A DNA stretch of 64,000 nt, taken from Lichenibacterium minor. GTDB taxonomy: Bacteria; Pseudomonadota; Alphaproteobacteria; Rhizobiales; Beijerinckiaceae. Under the pieces are notes generated by a model, which saw only the letters and a program-made list of their open reading frames with translations, did no database searches and was not told the DNA's origin. A program made the position numbers and the translations under genes. The DNA lies in contig NZ_QYBB01000004.1 in the NCBI RefSeq assembly GCF_004137685.1, forward strand, positions 124,001 through 188,000, given 5' to 3'. Below, piece after piece: positions 61,318 through 64,000 of the stretch (position 1 is the first letter of the stretch; each line of letters starts with the position of its first letter).

Positions 61318-63092
61318 CGCAGGGGCCACACCGTCAGGATCGACGCCGTGCCGACCACGGCCACGACCAGCATCAGGGCGAAGCCGAGCCGCCGGGGCGG
61401 CCGCGGCGCATGGCGATCGGCCCCCAGCGACAGGATGTTGGCGCGGGAGCCGATCGGGCTGAAGAAATCGCAGGACGCCCCGACCGCGACGGCCATCAGG
61501 TAGGGATCGGCGGAGACGCCGAGCCGCCCCGCCAGTGCGGCCGCGACAGGGCCCAGCATCAGCACGGTCGCGGCGCCGTTGATCGCCGGCGAGGCCAGCA
61601 GCGCCACCGCCAGCGTGAGGCCCACGGTCCAGCCCGCCGGCACGGTCTGGGCCAGCGCGGCGAGGTGGCCCGCCAGCATGTCGGCGGCCCCCGACCGGCG
61701 CAGTGCCGCACTGATCGGCAGCAGCGTGCCGAACAGCACCACCATCGGCCAGGCCACGCTGCCGTAAACCTCCGCCATGGTGAAGACCCGCGCTCCCACC
61801 AGCGCCGCCACGGCGCAGAGCAGCGCGACGGCGAGCGGCAGCGCCCCCAGGGCGGCCAGCGCCAGGGCGCCCGCGAGCAGCAACGCCGGCACGGCGACGA
61901 GGCGGCGGCGGCCGAGCCGGAGGCGGCGCTCGGCGAGGGTCAGGCAGCCCAGCGTCGACAGGGTCGGCGCCATGGCGTCGAGCTCGCCCTGCAGCACCAG
62001 GACGTCGCCGGCGCGCAGCTTGGTCCGGCGCAGGCGCGCCACGATGGCGCCGCCGCGCCGGCCGATGGCGAGCAGGCCCATGCGGTGGCGCTCGTCGAGC
62101 CCCGCTTCCCCGGGCGAGCGGCCGACCAGCTCCGAGGTGGGCGTCACAACCGCTTCCACGACGCCGATGCGGTCGGGGTCGAGCCCGGCCGTGCCGCCGC
62201 CCACGATGAGCGACCCCGCCCGCTCCATCAGGGCCTGCAGGGCATCCGGCTCGCAGTTCAGCACCAGCACGTCGCCGGCCGCGATCTCGAAATCGCGGCG
62301 GGGCACGATGCGGCGGTAGCCTTCCCGGATGATGGCCGCCACCGCGACGGTGCGGTCCGCGCGCGCGCGCAGCGCCGCCACGGTCTGGCCGACGAGCGGC
62401 GACCCCGCCGGCACCGCGACCTCGCTGGTGTAGCTGTCGCCGGCGAGCGAGGTTTCCTCGTCGCGCTCGCGGCGCTGCTCGCCCGGCAGGAGCCGCCACG
62501 CGACCGCGAGGAACAGCACGCCCGCCACCGCGACTGCGGCGCCGACGGGCGCGAAGTCGAACACCCCGAAGGGCGCCCCTACGACGTCGCGCCGCAGGCT
62601 CGACGCGAGCAGGTTCGGCGGCGTGCCGATCGCCGTCACGAGGCCGCCCAGCAGCGACGCGGCGCCGATGGCGGCGACGAGCGGGGCGGGCGAGCGGCGG
62701 CTGCGGCGCACCGTCGCGCGGGCGGCGGGCAGCATCGCCGCATAGGCGTCGAAGTTGTTCATCACCGCCGACAGCGCCGCCGCGACGCCGCCGATGACGC
62801 CCACCTCCAGCCCGGTCCAGCGCGGCAGCAGCGCGAAGGCGGGGCGGGGCGCGTCGAGCAGGCCGGAGTCCCGCACGGCGGCGCTGATCACCAGCACGGC
62901 GGCGATGGCGGCGACCGCCGGATCGGCGAAGCCCGCGAAGGCCCCGTCGGCCGGCACGGCGCCGAGCAGCACGGCGGCGACCAGGGACAGCAGGCCCACG
63001 AGGTCGAAGCGCCAACGTCCCCAGGCGAAGAGCAGCATGGCCACCGCGCAGACGGCCAGGATGGCGGACTGGTCGTGGGTCACGGCGCCCAC
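61314..63092 (-). CDS. SLC13-family permease with two RCK-C (TrkA-C) domains
   Basis: A 592-aa inner-membrane transporter of the divalent anion:Na+ symporter (DASS/ArsB-like) superfamily; substrate may be sulfate, dicarboxylate or another anion. N-terminal helices (1-200) contain AIGTPPNLLASSLRRD, which fits the substrate loop, two cytoplasmic TrkA-C domains lie at about 210-380 (SPLVGQTVAALRAR; DVLVLQGELDAM), and the C-terminal helical half has SPAINGAATVLMLGP and GASCDFFSPIGSRAN. It is divergent from the antiporter gene and precedes the DUF533 gene. Confidence 0.9.
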   Translation of the reverse strand: MGAVTHDQSAILAVCAVAMLLFAWGRWRFDLVGLLSLVAAVLLGAVPADGAFAGFADPAVAAIAAVLVISAAVRDSGLLDAPRPAFALLPRWTGLEVGVIGGVAAALSAVMNNFDAYAAMLPAARATVRRSRRSPAPLVAAIGAASLLGGLVTAIGTPPNLLASSLRRDVVGAPFGVFDFAPVGAAVAVAGVLFLAVAWRLLPGEQRRERDEETSLAGDSYTSEVAVPAGSPLVGQTVAALRARADRTVAVAAIIREGYRRIVPRRDFEIAAGDVLVLNCEPDALQALMERAGSLIVGGGTAGLDPDRIGVVEAVVTPTSELVGRSPGEAGLDERHRMGLLAIGRRGGAIVARLRRTKLRAGDVLVLQGELDAMAPTLSTLGCLTLAERRLRLGRRRLVAVPALLLAGALALAALGALPLAVALLCAVAALVGARVFTMAEVYGSVAWPMVVLFGTLLPISAALRRSGAADMLAGHLAALAQTVPAGWTVGLTLAVALLASPAINGAATVLMLGPVAAALAGRLGVSADPYLMAVAVGASCDFFSPIGSRANILSLGADRHAPRPPRRLGFALMLVVAVVGTASILTVWPLR

Positions 63093-63274
63093 CGGACGGG
63101 GGGTGCCGGCCGCGGCATCGGGCGGGGACGCGCGGCGCGGCGCGGCGACGCCATCGGGTCGACGTTCCTCACGCGGTGCGGCGCCGTCGCATCGGGGCGG
63201 AAATATGTCGATCGGGACCGTTCATCTGGCGGGGGCTCGGCGTTGGGTGCGGTGGTGGATTGTGGGAAAGCGGC

Positions 63275-64000
63275 ATGGAATTCGTCGAGGTGCTCATCGG
63301 TCTGCTGGCGGCCAGCGTGGCCCTGGCTTACGCGGCCCGGCACGCCCGCATGCCGGCGGCGGTCGCCCTGGTGCTGGGCGGCATGGCGCTGGCCTTCGTG
63401 CCCAACGTACCCCGAGTCGAACTCGATCCCCACATCGCGCTCGCATTTTTTCTGCCGCCGCTGCTCCAGGTCAGCGCCTACCGCACCGATTGGACGGCGT
63501 TCCGCTCGGCGCTGCGGCCGATCCTCCTGCTGGCGCTCGGCGCCGTCGTGTTCACGGCCGCCGCGGTCGCGGCGGTGACGAAGTGGCTCGCGCCCGAACT
63601 GCCCTGGGCGGCCTGCGTGGCGCTGGGCGCCATCGTGGCGCCGCCCGACGCCGTCGCGGCCTCGGCGGTGCTGAAGACCACCCGCATCCCGCGCCGGCTC
63701 GTCACCATCCTCGAAGGCGAAAGCCTGCTCAACGACGCGTCCTCGCTGATCCTGTACCGCGCCGCTATCGCCGCCACGGCGGCGGGCTCGGTGTCCTTCG
63801 GCGAAGCGGGCTCCTCCTTCGTCCTGTCCGCGCTGGGCGGCACCGCCATCGGCTACGCGGTGGGCCGCCTCGCCATCATGGCGACGATGGCCCTGGAGGA
63901 CACGCTGCTCGAGATTTCGGCCGGCGTGCTGGCCGGCTTCGCGGGCTATTTCGGCGCCGAAGCCTTCGGGCTGTCGGGCGTGCTCGCCGCCGTGGCCTGC
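63275..64000 (+). CDS. CPA1-type Na+/H+ antiporter, N-terminal part (runs off the window)
   Basis: The first 242 residues of a monovalent cation:proton antiporter. Several membrane helices are visible (FVEVLIGLLAASVALAYAA, ILLLALGAVVFTAAAV, ALGAIVAPPDAVAASAVL). The motif APPDAVA followed by TILEGESLLNDASSL is the CPA1/NhaP core; the Asp of LLND is the expected transport residue. GGGAAAG lies upstream of the ATG. The frame is open to the last base; the C-terminus is outside the window. Confidence 0.9.
   Translation, partial: MEFVEVLIGLLAASVALAYAARHARMPAAVALVLGGMALAFVPNVPRVELDPHIALAFFLPPLLQVSAYRTDWTAFRSALRPILLLALGAVVFTAAAVAAVTKWLAPELPWAACVALGAIVAPPDAVAASAVLKTTRIPRRLVTILEGESLLNDASSLILYRAAIAATAAGSVSFGEAGSSFVLSALGGTAIGYAVGRLAIMATMALEDTLLEISAGVLAGFAGYFGAEAFGLSGVLAAVAC

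Overview
The window is a high-GC (visibly about 70%) chromosomal segment of an alphaproteobacterium, most probably in the Hyphomicrobiales/Rhizobiales. The argument is gene order: lptF-lptG-lptD-surA-rsmA, gmk-yicC-mltG-fabF-acpP-fabG-fabD, rpsF-rpsR-DUF2232-rplI, glyA-ribE-ribH-nusB, argH-lptM-lysA and envC-ctpA are all layouts known from that group. I see no insertion sequence, prophage or CRISPR array. Coding density is very high and many neighbours overlap by 4 bp (ATGA, GTGA or TGATG junctions). GTG and TTG starts are common.

Layout. 1-5.9 kb: an L,D-transpeptidase, an NtrC-family sigma-54 response regulator and a PepF/M3 oligoendopeptidase. 5.9-12 kb: apaG, metZ, a long dCTP deaminase, an endonuclease III homologue and the hisZ-hisG pair. 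12.1-12.7 kb: tRNA-Leu(CAG), tRNA-Gly(TCC) and tRNA-Tyr(GTA). 12.8-17.5 kb: a GH15 glycoside hydrolase, a nucleoside hydrolase, a cation-diffusion facilitator and a TlpA-like thioredoxin. 17.5-25 kb: argH, a LysR regulator, an LptM-like lipoprotein, lysA, an EnvC-like factor, CtpA and a small orphan membrane protein. 25-30 kb: an RND efflux pair. 30-39.6 kb: a DUF1190 protein, holC, pepA, and the envelope operon lptF-lptG-lptD-surA-rsmA. 39.6-47 kb (minus strand): fabD, fabG, acpP, fabF, mltG, yicC, gmk. 47.3-49.9 kb: rpsF, rpsR, DUF2232, rplI. 50-54.6 kb (minus strand): glyA, ribE, a DinB-family gene, ribH, nusB, galM. 54.8-64 kb: a second L,D-transpeptidase, an AsmA-family protein, mobA, a CBS-domain protein, a LanC-like protein, a DUF533/TerB protein, an SLC13 permease with RCK-C domains and the start of a CPA1 Na+/H+ antiporter.

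The dominant theme is envelope building: LPS export (LptF/G/D, LptM-like), peptidoglycan remodelling (two L,D-transpeptidases, MltG, EnvC-like, CtpA), fatty-acid synthesis, OMP folding and AsmA. The rest is core metabolism (His, Arg, Lys, Met, riboflavin, one-carbon) and ribosome proteins.

The least explained items are: a stand-alone LanC-like cyclase homologue with all seven GxxG motifs and its zinc ligands but no precursor nearby; a short membrane protein that looks like the surviving N-terminus of a divergent polysaccharide deacetylase; an attenuator-like set of alternative hairpins in the rpsF leader; 29-bp tandem repeats that run through the rpsR stop codon; and single-mismatch CtrA-like boxes near the sigma-54 regulator and the second L,D-transpeptidase. 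All functions are inferred from sequence reading only; no database search was possible.
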